64,000 nucleotides of DNA. Origin: Fagopyrum homotropicum. Lineage: Eukaryota > Streptophyta > Magnoliopsida > Caryophyllales > Polygonaceae. Location: positions 60,945,501 to 61,009,500 of the forward strand of contig BSWB01000004.1 in assembly GCA_033239125.1 (NCBI GenBank). The letters are read 5' to 3'. Under the pieces are notes generated by a model that saw nothing but the letters and a program-made list of their open reading frames with translations, did not search any database and was not told the origin of the DNA. Shown here piece by piece: positions 34,683-44,351 of this stretch. A program made the position numbers and the translations under genes. Position 1 is the first letter of the stretch, and every line of letters begins with the position of its first letter.

Positions 34683-35990
34683 GTCTTTCAAAAAGCTTTA
34701 AACAAGAGTTAGGATGAAATATGTGTACCTTCTTTCGGATGAATGTGACTTCTAAAGAATAGATCATTCTCAAACCTTGCTTCAATCGTTTTTTCAAACT
34801 TTCACACACTTAATCAAAGAGTAAAAGGCAAAGAAAAATTCATGAACCAACTTAACTTCTAAACAAGCATTATAACCTTCAAACATTATCAAAATCAATC
34901 ACAAGAAACTTCAATTTAGATCACCAAGTCATATAACATTCTTTTGATCTTAAGGACTTTCAAAGAAAAGGTCTAGAATATGGAAGGGAAGGGAAAACTT
35001 TAAGGGAAAGTGGTGCATAAATCCGGGAAAGTGGACAACTACCTTCTTCTTCTTATGTGGTTTCCGCAACACTTCAACTTAGAGCTTCGCTCTCTTCTTT
35101 TCATTTTTCGACTTTACTTTTGGATTTATGGATAGAGGTGCACAAAAACCGAAGCCTAGGAGATTGGCGTTTCTCAAATTTTTCAAGAGATGCCTCAAAC
35201 CCTTAGCGCACATACCATAATCCGCTAGGAATATCGCTCAATCCGACTTTGGCAAGACACAAACACCCGGCTATGTGAATGGTGCCGAGTTACTCATCGT
35301 CATGATTGACTTCCCCAAACCTATAATTTCTTTCTATTCAATTGATTGCAAATAATTGCTCTCATGGCCCTCCCACATCAAACATGCCTTTTTCTCATTC
35401 ACTTCTCCAAATTCCCGGATGGGTAAAAGAGGCTAATATTTCAATGAGGAGCTAGATGATCAAAGAAAGAAGAAAGAAGGTATTGAATTGCCTTAATCAT
35501 TTCAACAAGAAGTATAGGAACTTATAACGTGATTTCAACTTCAATTTCCTATCATGATTTAGGTAATATTTTCACATTATAAAACTTGCCAAAGAGGTGA
35601 AATTCATTCATTCAAATTCTTTTCAATTCACAATCCTTTTAAGCATGCAATTGTCATCAAACTCAATTCACAAGTAGTAATTATCATGGAAATCATCTCA
35701 ATTCATTAGAAGCACAAAATTTTCAAAATTTTTCAAATTTTTATGGGTATTTCAAGTCACTTTTTATGCAATGCAATAAGGAAACGTGTAACACATAATG
35801 AATATGCAACGATAGTCTCGAATGAAAGCAAACATAGAGAGTAGAGTTATTACAAACTTTTAGTACATCCCACCGCATACTTAGGACGAACATTGTCCCT
35901 AATGTTCAAAAGAAATAAGGAAAAGAAGAAAAGAAAAAGAACTCACAAAATGGTGGCGGGAATGTCTAAAACAAACGATCATGCGTCCAA
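34683..35990 (-). other. 3' non-coding region of H
   Basis: 1.3 kb, close to the same region of F. Shared block at 35241-35296. No convincing gene. Confidence 0.65.
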
Positions 35991-37547
35991 TCACTGCGGC
36001 GGCGGTGGAGGTGGGAATGGAGAGAAACTCGGATCATAGAACCGCCCAAACTGCTGGCGGTAGACGTCCCTCATCATGTGGTCAAGGTCGTCTAAGCGTC
36101 CGTCTCTAGCATCCGCCCGAATCTCTAGCGCTCCTACTCTCTCTGAAAGTCCGGTAGCCCAATCCGGCATATGCTCGTACCATCCCGGGGCGTGACTGTA
36201 CCATGATGGGGCATCGGATGGTGCTGGTGCTGGTGGCGGTGGTGGTGCTGCTGGCTGCTCCGTGGACCAAGGAGGTGGGGTGGAATACCATGTGGGAGGT
36301 GTGGCCATCCACGTGGGCCTCTCACTCACACTAGCGCGGCGAGATGACGAGCCTGAGGCTCTAGCCGGACGTGGAGAGCGTCTAGGTACATCCGGGGCCG
36401 CCTCCGGCTGATCCGGAAACGTGCCAAACTCGTGCTCCGCTCCTCCTCCACTCTCGTACTGATCTCTCATGTCCTCCTCCTCCACAACCGGTGGTGGAAC
36501 GTAAGGGGGAGCTACTAGCCTGTTCGCATGCATCGCAGTGAACGTCTCCATCCAATTGTGGCGTCCCGCCACAATGGAATACTCCGGCAGCCACTCAATC
36601 CCCCTACCCGTCCTAGTCTCCCAAGGCATGCCCGCATAAGGCGGACCTCCATGTGTGGGGAAGATGAGTCCCCTAACCATAAATGCGTGTAGCCCTAAAG
36701 GAACCGCCGGTATACGGGTGCAAGCAGAAAAATCTACACCAAATGTCCTAGCAATGTGGGTAACTATCCCACCATATCCAATGTTCCCCTTCTTCTTATT
36801 CTTGAGTTTACTCATCGTAGCCGCCAAAAGAGTGGCACAATCTGCACGGCGACCGTATAGCATGCTATAGAGCAAGAATAGCTCATCCGTCTTGATCTTT
36901 TGGGGCGTCTCCGTCCTAGGAAAGAGACACTCCGAAAGAACGCGGTGTGCTATCTTCAAGGCTAGATGGTACATCAATCTAGCCTTGGTATCGGCGGGTT
37001 GTCAACGGTCCTCGTCGGCGTATATCATCGCTACTTCCTCCCAAAAGTTCTTGGGGTAAACTCCACTAGGAAATCGACCGTTATAGGTCTCATGGAACCC
37101 GAAAATGGTCCCAAACTCAACAATACTCAAATGGTAGTCTTGTTCCATGAGACGGAAGGAGACGGTCCTATCTACGTGGCTGTGCTCGAAGGACGTTACA
37201 ACCTCCCGGGTGATCTCCTCATAGGCATCTTCACGAATGTTCGTGAAGACAAGCAATCAGGCTCTATCCAAGAGCCATGTAAGATCATCAATTATGTTGA
37301 GAGGATGTAGATCCTCCAACAACAAATACCTAGGACCTATCACTGTCCTCTTCGTGATCCTCTCAAATGCAGCAAGGTGGTTCTCATGTATGGTTGGGAT
37401 GCTAGGGTGAGGAGGTGAAGGTGAGGATGGTAGTGAGGGAGATGAGGGTGGTGGTGCCCTAGAGGTGGAGGGATTGCCGTTTCTTTTCTTATTCTGCTCT
37501 CCCTTCTTCTCCTTTATCCTTCCTGACACTCTCCTTACGAAATCCAT
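35991..37547 (-). pseudogene. ATHILA ORF1-like protein of H, two stops
   Basis: A 518-codon frame from ATG 37547-37545 with two in-frame TGA codons: at 37257-37259 (Gly in LLDRAG of F) and at 36999-37001 (Trp in EDRWQPAD of F). No frameshift. Conserved N-terminal blocks (ERITKRTVIGPRYL, EEITREVVTSFE, EFGTIFGFHETYNGRFPSG, RTETPQKIKTDELFLLYSML), then a Pro-rich region with Trp/Tyr repeats (PPTWYSTPPPW, APGWYEHMPDW) and a terminal FPPPPPPQ. Function is unknown; no membrane span is visible. The intact polyprotein next door suggests these stops are recent or the product is not needed in cis. TGA readthrough is conceivable but unsupported. Confidence 0.78.
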
Positions 37548-37556
37548 TTTTCACCA

Positions 37557-37613
37557 AAAATTACGGTCTGTTCTTCAGGTTCCACGGCCGTGGTTTACCC
37601 AGAGACCGTGATT
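37557..37613. repeat. Palindrome triad upstream of ORF1, element H
   Basis: aaaattacggtct, ttccacggccgtggtt, agaccgtgattc; the same place and layout as 14738-14792 in F. Confidence 0.78.
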
Positions 37614-38005
37614 CGTCTCAGAATCTTGCGAATCTTAGCAAATTCACCAACAATCACCACAACAAGCAGTCCTAATCTAATTCCTTCCAGTCTTTGTCAG
37701 TTCTTCCTAAAAATCTATAGCAAAAACGAACCAAATCCGCGAAAATCAAGAAGAAAGAATAAACCTCTTTTTCGGATTGAAAAACCCGAAATGCACGTTT
37801 GTTGATGGATTTCCGCTCGGTTTGTCACTTGGATCTTGTTCGTGGTTGGATTTGCTGCAGTTTAGGATGAAGAATCGTTGAAAACGATTAGAAAACGAGG
37901 AATTGGAGGAGGTCATGGGGTTTCGGCGTTTAGGGCGTGGAAAGGGGTAAGTTTTTGGGTAATTTTGTGAAGAATGTGGCTTATATAGTCGCAGGCAAAA
38001 TTTTG

Positions 38006-38063
38006 AAAATCACGGTCTGTCGGGGTGTTCCACGGCCGTGGAAGTGTACGGACCCGTGGTTTT
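38006..38063. repeat. Palindrome triad in H spacer
   Basis: aaaatcacggtct, TTCCACGGCCGTGGAA (38028-38043), cccgtggtttt. A further half-site group follows to about 38135. Confidence 0.8.
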
Positions 38064-38317
38064 GGTGATTTTTCAAAGGCTTTTGAGAATTACGGCCACT
38101 GTAGCTATGACGACCGTAATTTAGACCGCGGAACCTTCTGTAAAGCTTCAAAGTCCAAATTTCGTCGCTCCTCTTCGACATTATTCTCCCTTTCTCCTTT
38201 TCCATCGATCCTACAACCAAAAACACGAACATACCGGAAGAAATCGAGGCAAAATAAAGCGAAAACGTCTATTCTAAGCTAAACTATGAATCGAAAACAA
38301 AAACAAAAATGCAATAC

Positions 38318-38335
38318 CTTGGGTTGCCTCCCAAG
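38318..38335 (-). other. Post-pol hairpin, element H
   Basis: + strand cttggg-ttgcct-cccaag; perfect 6-bp stem, sense loop AGGCAA, 42 nt after the pol stop. Confidence 0.78.
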
Positions 38336-38376
38336 AAGCGCTTTGTTTAAGGTCCGTAGCTAGACCAATCTCGCAC

Positions 38377-41300
38377 TTATTCGAGTGCGGTAGGCGCAAA
38401 CTCCTCAGCTTGGAGTTCCGGTGTGTACTTCTTGAGTCGTTGACCGTTCACCTTAAAACTTCCGCTAGCTTCACCCCATACTTCAACTGCACCATGGGAG
38501 AAAATACGTTTAATTAGAAAAGGTCCGGTCCAACGGGATTTAAGCTTACCTGGAAAGAGGCGAAGTCTTGAATTGAAGAGGAGAACTTGATCCCCTTCTT
38601 TGAAGTCCTTTGGAATGATATGCTTATCATGCCAACGCTTTGCTCTTTCCTTGTAGATCTTAGCGTTTTCATAGGCGTTCAAGCGAAGTTCATCCAGCTT
38701 GTTGATGTCTAGGAGACGCTTCTCTCCCGCTTCCTTCATGCCGAAATTCAGCCACTTGATAGCCCAAAACGCTTTGTGCTCCAGCTCTACCGGCAAATGA
38801 CAAGACTTCCCATACATAAGGTTGTATGGTGTGGTTCCTATGGGAGTCTTGTACGCAGTCCGGTACGCCCATAATGCATCATCTAGTTTCAAGGACCAAT
38901 CCTTCCTAGTCCTTGAAACCGTCTTCTCTAGAATTCCCTTGATCTCCCTATTTGAGATCTCAACTTGTCCACTCGTTTGTGGATGGTAAGGGGTAGCGAT
39001 CTTGTGAGTAACCCCATACTTAGCTAGAAGAGCTTCAAAGCGACGGGCTATGAAGTGAGAACCTCCATCACTAATGATTGTCCTTGGTGTTCCAAATCGC
39101 GGAAAGATGGTCTTGTTGAAGAACTTAACCACCACCATGGCGTCATTTGTGGGAGAGGCAATTGCTTCCACCCATCTAGAAACGTAGTCTACCGCCAATA
39201 GTATGTATTGGTTTCCACAAGAAGATGGGAATGGTCCCATGAAATCGACTCCCCAAACGTCGAAAATCTCCACCTCTTGGATGTTGTTGAGGGGCATCTC
39301 GTTCCTTCTAGAAATATTGCCTGTTCTTTGACAAGCATCGCAGCAAGAGACAAAGGATTGCACATCTCTAAATAAAGTAGGCCAATAGAATCCAGATTGC
39401 AATACCTTTGCGCTAGTCTTGTTCGAACTAGCGTGTCCTTCACAAGGTAGTGAATGACAATGGAGGATGACACTTTGCATCTCATCTTCCGGCACACATC
39501 GCCGGATGATGCCATCCGGACCTCTCTTAAAGAGGAGAGGCTCGTTCCAATAGTATTCCCGGACGTCCTTAAAGAACTTCTTCCTTTGTGCGTAGGATAG
39601 TCCGGGCGGTATCTCCTGGCAAACCAAATAGTTAACAAAATCAGCAAACCATGGTTCGTTACCTTTGGAGATCTCGTTGATGCACTCCTCTATGATGTGT
39701 AGGTGTTCGTCCGGAAAGGAGTCATCAATGGGTAGATGGTCGTCCTCTAGATGTGTGAGGCGACTCAAATGATCCGCAACAGAATTTTCTGAACCTTTCT
39801 TGTCGCGGATCTCAAGATCGAATTCTTGTAGGAGAAGAATCCATCTAATTAGCCTTGGCTTCGCGTCTTTCTTCGCAAGGAGGTACCGGATCGCGGCATG
39901 ATCCGTGTAGACAATCACCTTTGCACCTACAAGATAAGAGCGAAACTTGTCAATAGCGTAGACAATGGCTAGAAACTCTTTCTCTGTAGTGGCGTAGTTG
40001 AGCTGAGCTTCGTCTAGCGTCTTGCTAGCGTAGTATATGGCATGGGTTCGCCCTTCCTTTCGTTGTCCAAGAACAGCTCCAATAGCTACGTCACTAGCAT
40101 CGCACATAATCTCGAAGGGGAGAGTCCAATCCGGGGGTTGGATAATAGGTGCTGAAATTAGAGCTTGCCGAATGGTGTTAAATGCATCTAAACATTCCTG
40201 CGAAAACTCAAAAACCGCATCCTTCATCAATAGATTAGTGAGAGGTTTTGATATCTTAGAAAAGTCCTTAATGAAGCGTCTATAAAATCCAGCTTGTCCT
40301 AGGAAACTTCTTATCCCTTTCACCGAAATTGGTGGAGGAAGTTTCTCTATGGTCTCTATCTTAGCCTTGTCTACCTCTATCCCTCTACTAGAGACTAAGT
40401 GACCTAATACGATTCCTTCCTTAACCATGAATTGACACTTCTCCCAATTAAGAACTAGGTTAGTTTCCTCACAACGTTGTAAAACAAGAGAAAGGTTAGA
40501 AAGGCAATCGTTAAAAGAGGAACCGTATACGGAGAAGTCGTCCATGAAGACTTCCATGATTTCCTCTACGTACTCGGAGAAGATGGCCATCATGCACCGT
40601 TGAAAGGTGGCTGGAGCGTTGCAAAGCCCGAACGGCATTCTCCTATAGGCGAACGTACCCCAAGGGCACGTGAATGTGGTCTTCTCTTGATCGTCCGGAT
40701 GTATCGGAATCTGAAAGAAACCACTATAACCGTCAAGGTAGCAAAAATGTGAATGTTGTGCTAACCTTTCAAGCATTTGATCGATGAATGGTAAGGGAAA
40801 GTGATCCTTCCGCGTTGCGTTGTTGAGCTTGCGGTAGTCTATGCACATTCGCCATCCAGTCACGGTTCGGGTAGGAATGAGTTCGTTGTTCTTGTTGGTG
40901 ATGACCGTCATTCCTCCCTTCTTCGGAACTACTTGAACTGGACTCACCCATTTGCTATCGGAGATAGGATAGATGATACCTGCATCAAGAAGTTTAAGAA
41001 TTTCCTTCTTGACAACCTCCTTCATGGTCGGATTCAACCGCCTTTGAGGTTGTCTTGAAGTTCTAAAATCCTCCTCCATTAGTATCTTATGCATACATAG
41101 GGAGGGTTTAATTCCTACTAAGTCCTCGATAGTGTAGCCTATGGCTTTTCTATGTTTCCTAAGGACTATCATGAGCTGTTCATGTTCATCTATGCTTAGT
41201 TCGGAGCTAACAATGACCGGAAAGGTAGAATTAGATCCAAGAAAAGCGTACCTTAGATGAGTAGGAAGTGGTTTGAGTTCCATCACTTTCGGAGCTTCCA

Positions 41301-44250
41301 ATGGTCCTTGAGGGGCATCCGACGTTTCCTTAGAAGTTTCTAAGGTTGTTGAGTGGTTTGGAGAAGAATCAAAAGAAGTTGAAGAAGTAAGCCGATCACC
41401 CTCTTCCACGGTCAGAATTACGGCCTCTCCATGTGTTCCACGGCCGTGTAATCCCCTGGAATGGAGGTCGATTTTGGTTGTGAAATCCACGGTCGTGGAA
41501 TACAGGGTATGACCGTGGATTCTTACATTCTCAGCCTCATCGTGGAGTTTCTCAAACTCCACTTCATGCATCTCTTCTTGTGCTTCTAAGGCTTCAATTT
41601 CCTCTTTGCACTCTTCTTCTTCCCCTACATTGGTTAGACTCATAGTGATAACCTTTTGTAAAGGATCGTTAAAGAGAATCGCACTTACCTCCTCCCTAGA
41701 CAAACCTTCTTCATCTTGGATATCGTAAATATCCTCGTCAAAGATTGGCTCCTTTACTAGAGTGGAAAGAACGAACTCTACTTTCTCTTCTCCAATATCA
41801 AAAGCGAGTCTTCCATTCTTGCAATCGACCATGCAGCCGGAAGTCGCAAGAAACGGTCTTCCGAGTATGATCGGGACCGGACTATCTGCAGGAATGTCAA
41901 GTACGACAAAATCAATGGGGACAAAGAATTTACCTAGCTTGACCAGGACGTCTTCTACGATACCGACGGGGCGAGTGATGGATCGATCCGCCATGTATAA
42001 CGTCATCTTGACCGGTTTAGGATCGCCTAGACCGATCTTCCTACATAATGCAAGTGGTATGATGCTCACACTTGCTCCCAAGTCACATAAAGCGTCGTAT
42101 GTGACATCTCCCACTCCAATGGGAATGCAAAATGACCCCGGATCCTTCAACTTTGGGGGCATTTTCTCCTTCATAGTCTTGATGAGATCCGAAGAATCCG
42201 AACTCATCTTGACCTCACCGAAATCTTCTAGCTTCCTCTTGTTAGAGAGGAGCTCTTTCAAGAACTTGCCATAAGCCGGCATACCTACAATAGCATCAAT
42301 GAAGGGTATATTAATATGCAGCTTGCTCATGAGTTCTATGAACTTACCGAATTGTTTGTCCAGGCGCGCTCGCGCTCTAGATTGAGGGAACGGTAGGGGA
42401 GGTTTGCAAGCTGGAGGGGGAACATAGACATCTTCCTTCTCCTTCCCCTTTCCTTTGTCCTTCTCTACGGGGACTTCAACGAACGTAGGCTGCGGATCGG
42501 TGGTAGTCACTCCGCTCCTAGTTGTAATCGCCATTACCCTTCCCTTAGGGTTGTCCTCCGTCTTTCCTGGAAGTTTCCCTTGATTTCTAGGAACTTCCTC
42601 CGCGTGGTTGAACAATTGGTTTTCCAAAACTTTTTGAGCTTTGTCAACCTTAGAGACTTGATCATCAACCTTGATGAGGCGGTTCTCCAATCCTTGAAGC
42701 TTTCCAAAGATTGTTTCCAACATGGGATCGGACTTCTCCTTTCCCGAATTGTTTCCTCCATTAGATGATTGCCCCTGGCTTTTCAAAGGAGTAGAGGAAG
42801 AGGAAGGTGGAGTTAGCGAATTATAATTGGAAGGATAGGAGTTACCGGAATTTTGTTGATTGGAGCGCCAATTGTTGTTGTTTGAACCCCTATTGTTATT
42901 CCAATTATTGTTGTTCCGGTTGTTGTTGTTTCCATTCCAATTGTTATTCCGGTTATTGTTCCGGTTATTGTTGTTGCGGTTGGTGTTATCACCGCCATTG
43001 TTGTTGCCCAAATAGCCAACATCCTTCTCTTGTTGCTTTAGGAAGTTGGTCTTGATAGTCTCCTTCAACTCTTTGATCTCATTGTTGAGGGAGAAAATTT
43101 GATTTTGAGCTTCATGTGTGAGCTTCGCTCCTTGCTCTACACGATTTCCCTCCGCTTTCCGGTGGGAATACTTCTCTATGACTCTTGCTTGCTTCTCAAT
43201 GAAGTCCCAAGCGTCATCTTCTCTCATGTCCATGAACGTTCCGCATGAGAGGGATTGGAGGTTGAATTGTGTTCCCGCATCCAGCCCCTTGTAATAGATC
43301 TCCAGCAAGGCAAGCTTGGATATGCCATGATGAGGGCAATCCAAGAACAAGTCCTGAAACCTTTCCCAAGATTGAAACAAGCTTTCGTTAGGTCTCATTG
43401 AAAAGGCATTAATCTTACCTCTAAGTTCCGCCGTTTTGGAGGGCGGAAAGAATTTGGTGAGAAACTCCGCGGAAAGGTCTTCCCACGTGTCTAGTTTCCC
43501 ATTGTGAAGAGCATGATACCAAGACAACGCTTTCCCTTTCAAAGAGAAAAAGAAAGGTTTGAGCTTATAGCTGTTGGTAGTAGCGTTCTTCGGTCTCATT
43601 GTCTCCATCATACACTCAAAGTTTTGCAAGTGTTGGTGTGGAGATTCAGCGCTTGTACCGCCAAATTGGCTTTGGCGAACAAGAGTGATAACTTGAGGGT
43701 TAAAGCTAAACCCTTGCACATCTTCAGCATCAAATTTCACACCCAAGCGGCGTGGTTGTTGTGTTGGATCCATCCGCTGGCCAAGAGTTCTTGGCTCATT
43801 ATCCACACGTTCGACTCTCAGATTCCTAGGTGGAATGCGGCGATTAGCAGCTCCTTGTGGATGGAAAGGATTCATATTGATCGTGGGATCAATCTCTTCT
43901 AACGGTGGCATGGAAGAGTCACTATCATCAGCGGATGAGTGGCTTTTTCTTCTAGACCTTGATCTCCTTCTTGAGGATTTCTTGCTTCCCTTATTCTTAA
44001 GGTCGCTCATCTCTATCCTCATTTGGAAGATCATGTCTTGTAGACTGTTAACTTGAGATTGATGACGATCCATCTCATCCTGGCGGAGAGTCTCATTCCA
44101 TCGGAGTTGAGCTTCCTTCTCCGCCAACTCCGTTTGAAGATCACGTTCGTGTTCTTCAGCCATCTTCTTTTCCTTGCGCTTTTGCCTCAAGGTTTTCTCT
44201 AGCTCTTGATCAAGAGGTAAGAGATCTTCGGTGTTCCTAGACCTGCGCAT
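38377..44250 (-). CDS. Gag-pol polyprotein of H, intact
   Basis: 1957 residues in one frame from MRRSRNTEDLLPL. In order: charged coiled-coil N-terminus (20-110), Ser/Arg-rich patch, Gag core (PHQHLQNFECMMETM, SWYHAL; about 205-260), Asn-rich stretch (about 415-475), AITTRSG block, aspartic protease with CDLGASVSIIPL (about 720), a palindrome-coded linker (about 940), RT with MCIDYRKLN (about 1133) and FMDD (about 1237), RNase H with CDASD (about 1382) and YTDHAA (about 1450), and integrase with HHCC (1590-1640), VDFMGP (about 1665), ISDGG (about 1728), NREIKG (about 1767) and a GPF motif near the end. All catalytic positions I can check are present. There is no CCHC knuckle and no chromodomain. 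A candidate source of enzymes for G. Confidence 0.95.
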   Translation of the reverse strand: MRRSRNTEDLLPLDQELEKTLRQKRKEKKMAEEHERDLQTELAEKEAQLRWNETLRQDEMDRHQSQVNSLQDMIFQMRIEMSDLKNKGSKKSSRRRSRSRRKSHSSADDSDSSMPPLEEIDPTINMNPFHPQGAANRRIPPRNLRVERVDNEPRTLGQRMDPTQQPRRLGVKFDAEDVQGFSFNPQVITLVRQSQFGGTSAESPHQHLQNFECMMETMRPKNATTNSYKLKPFFFSLKGKALSWYHALHNGKLDTWEDLSAEFLTKFFPPSKTAELRGKINAFSMRPNESLFQSWERFQDLFLDCPHHGISKLALLEIYYKGLDAGTQFNLQSLSCGTFMDMREDDAWDFIEKQARVIEKYSHRKAEGNRVEQGAKLTHEAQNQIFSLNNEIKELKETIKTNFLKQQEKDVGYLGNNNGGDNTNRNNNNRNNNRNNNWNGNNNNRNNNNWNNNRGSNNNNWRSNQQNSGNSYPSNYNSLTPPSSSSTPLKSQGQSSNGGNNSGKEKSDPMLETIFGKLQGLENRLIKVDDQVSKVDKAQKVLENQLFNHAEEVPRNQGKLPGKTEDNPKGRVMAITTRSGVTTTDPQPTFVEVPVEKDKGKGKEKEDVYVPPPACKPPLPFPQSRARARLDKQFGKFIELMSKLHINIPFIDAIVGMPAYGKFLKELLSNKRKLEDFGEVKMSSDSSDLIKTMKEKMPPKLKDPGSFCIPIGVGDVTYDALCDLGASVSIIPLALCRKIGLGDPKPVKMTLYMADRSITRPVGIVEDVLVKLGKFFVPIDFVVLDIPADSPVPIILGRPFLATSGCMVDCKNGRLAFDIGEEKVEFVLSTLVKEPIFDEDIYDIQDEEGLSREEVSAILFNDPLQKVITMSLTNVGEEEECKEEIEALEAQEEMHEVEFEKLHDEAENVRIHGHTLYSTTVDFTTKIDLHSRGLHGRGTHGEAVILTVEEGDRLTSSTSFDSSPNHSTTLETSKETSDAPQGPLEAPKVMELKPLPTHLRYAFLGSNSTFPVIVSSELSIDEHEQLMIVLRKHRKAIGYTIEDLVGIKPSLCMHKILMEEDFRTSRQPQRRLNPTMKEVVKKEILKLLDAGIIYPISDSKWVSPVQVVPKKGGMTVITNKNNELIPTRTVTGWRMCIDYRKLNNATRKDHFPLPFIDQMLERLAQHSHFCYLDGYSGFFQIPIHPDDQEKTTFTCPWGTFAYRRMPFGLCNAPATFQRCMMAIFSEYVEEIMEVFMDDFSVYGSSFNDCLSNLSLVLQRCEETNLVLNWEKCQFMVKEGIVLGHLVSSRGIEVDKAKIETIEKLPPPISVKGIRSFLGQAGFYRRFIKDFSKISKPLTNLLMKDAVFEFSQECLDAFNTIRQALISAPIIQPPDWTLPFEIMCDASDVAIGAVLGQRKEGRTHAIYYASKTLDEAQLNYATTEKEFLAIVYAIDKFRSYLVGAKVIVYTDHAAIRYLLAKKDAKPRLIRWILLLQEFDLEIRDKKGSENSVADHLSRLTHLEDDHLPIDDSFPDEHLHIIEECINEISKGNEPWFADFVNYLVCQEIPPGLSYAQRKKFFKDVREYYWNEPLLFKRGPDGIIRRCVPEDEMQSVILHCHSLPCEGHASSNKTSAKVLQSGFYWPTLFRDVQSFVSCCDACQRTGNISRRNEMPLNNIQEVEIFDVWGVDFMGPFPSSCGNQYILLAVDYVSRWVEAIASPTNDAMVVVKFFNKTIFPRFGTPRTIISDGGSHFIARRFEALLAKYGVTHKIATPYHPQTSGQVEISNREIKGILEKTVSRTRKDWSLKLDDALWAYRTAYKTPIGTTPYNLMYGKSCHLPVELEHKAFWAIKWLNFGMKEAGEKRLLDINKLDELRLNAYENAKIYKERAKRWHDKHIIPKDFKEGDQVLLFNSRLRLFPGKLKSRWTGPFLIKRIFSHGAVEVWGEASGSFKVNGQRLKKYTPELQAEEFAPTALE
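41404..41522. repeat. Palindromes in the H polyprotein linker
   Basis: ttccacggtc, aattacggcc, ttccacggccgtgtaa, atccacggtcgtggaata, gaccgtggatt; in frame between protease and RT. Confidence 0.75.
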
Positions 44251-44327
44251 GCATTCAAAGAGATATCAAATAACGAGAGCAAGCTCCCAAGCTTGACAAC
44301 CGGTTACCGGATTCGGCCTAAACCAAA

Positions 44328-44345
44328 TCCCCGGCAACGGCGCCA
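44328..44345 (-). other. Primer binding site (tRNA-Asp), element H
   Basis: tccccggcaacggcgcca with no mismatch to the tRNA-Asp 3' end. Confidence 0.92.
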
Positions 44346-44351
44346 AAAACT

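Larger units (their letters stand above)
37548..38317 (-). other. Pol to ORF1 spacer of H
   Basis: Contains triads at 37557-37613 (just before the ORF1 start), 38006-38063 and a looser group to 38135. No gene. Confidence 0.7.

Noticed and set aside
35991..37547. Envelope gene assignment for the extra ORF
   Set aside because: No signal peptide, membrane span or cleavage site is visible; resemblance is to the ATHILA ORF1 family of unknown function.
41762..42274. 170-codon plus-strand frame opposite the H protease (similar frames at 30256-30921, 48059-48346)
   Set aside because: It mirrors the conserved protease on the other strand; its conservation between copies follows from the sense gene.
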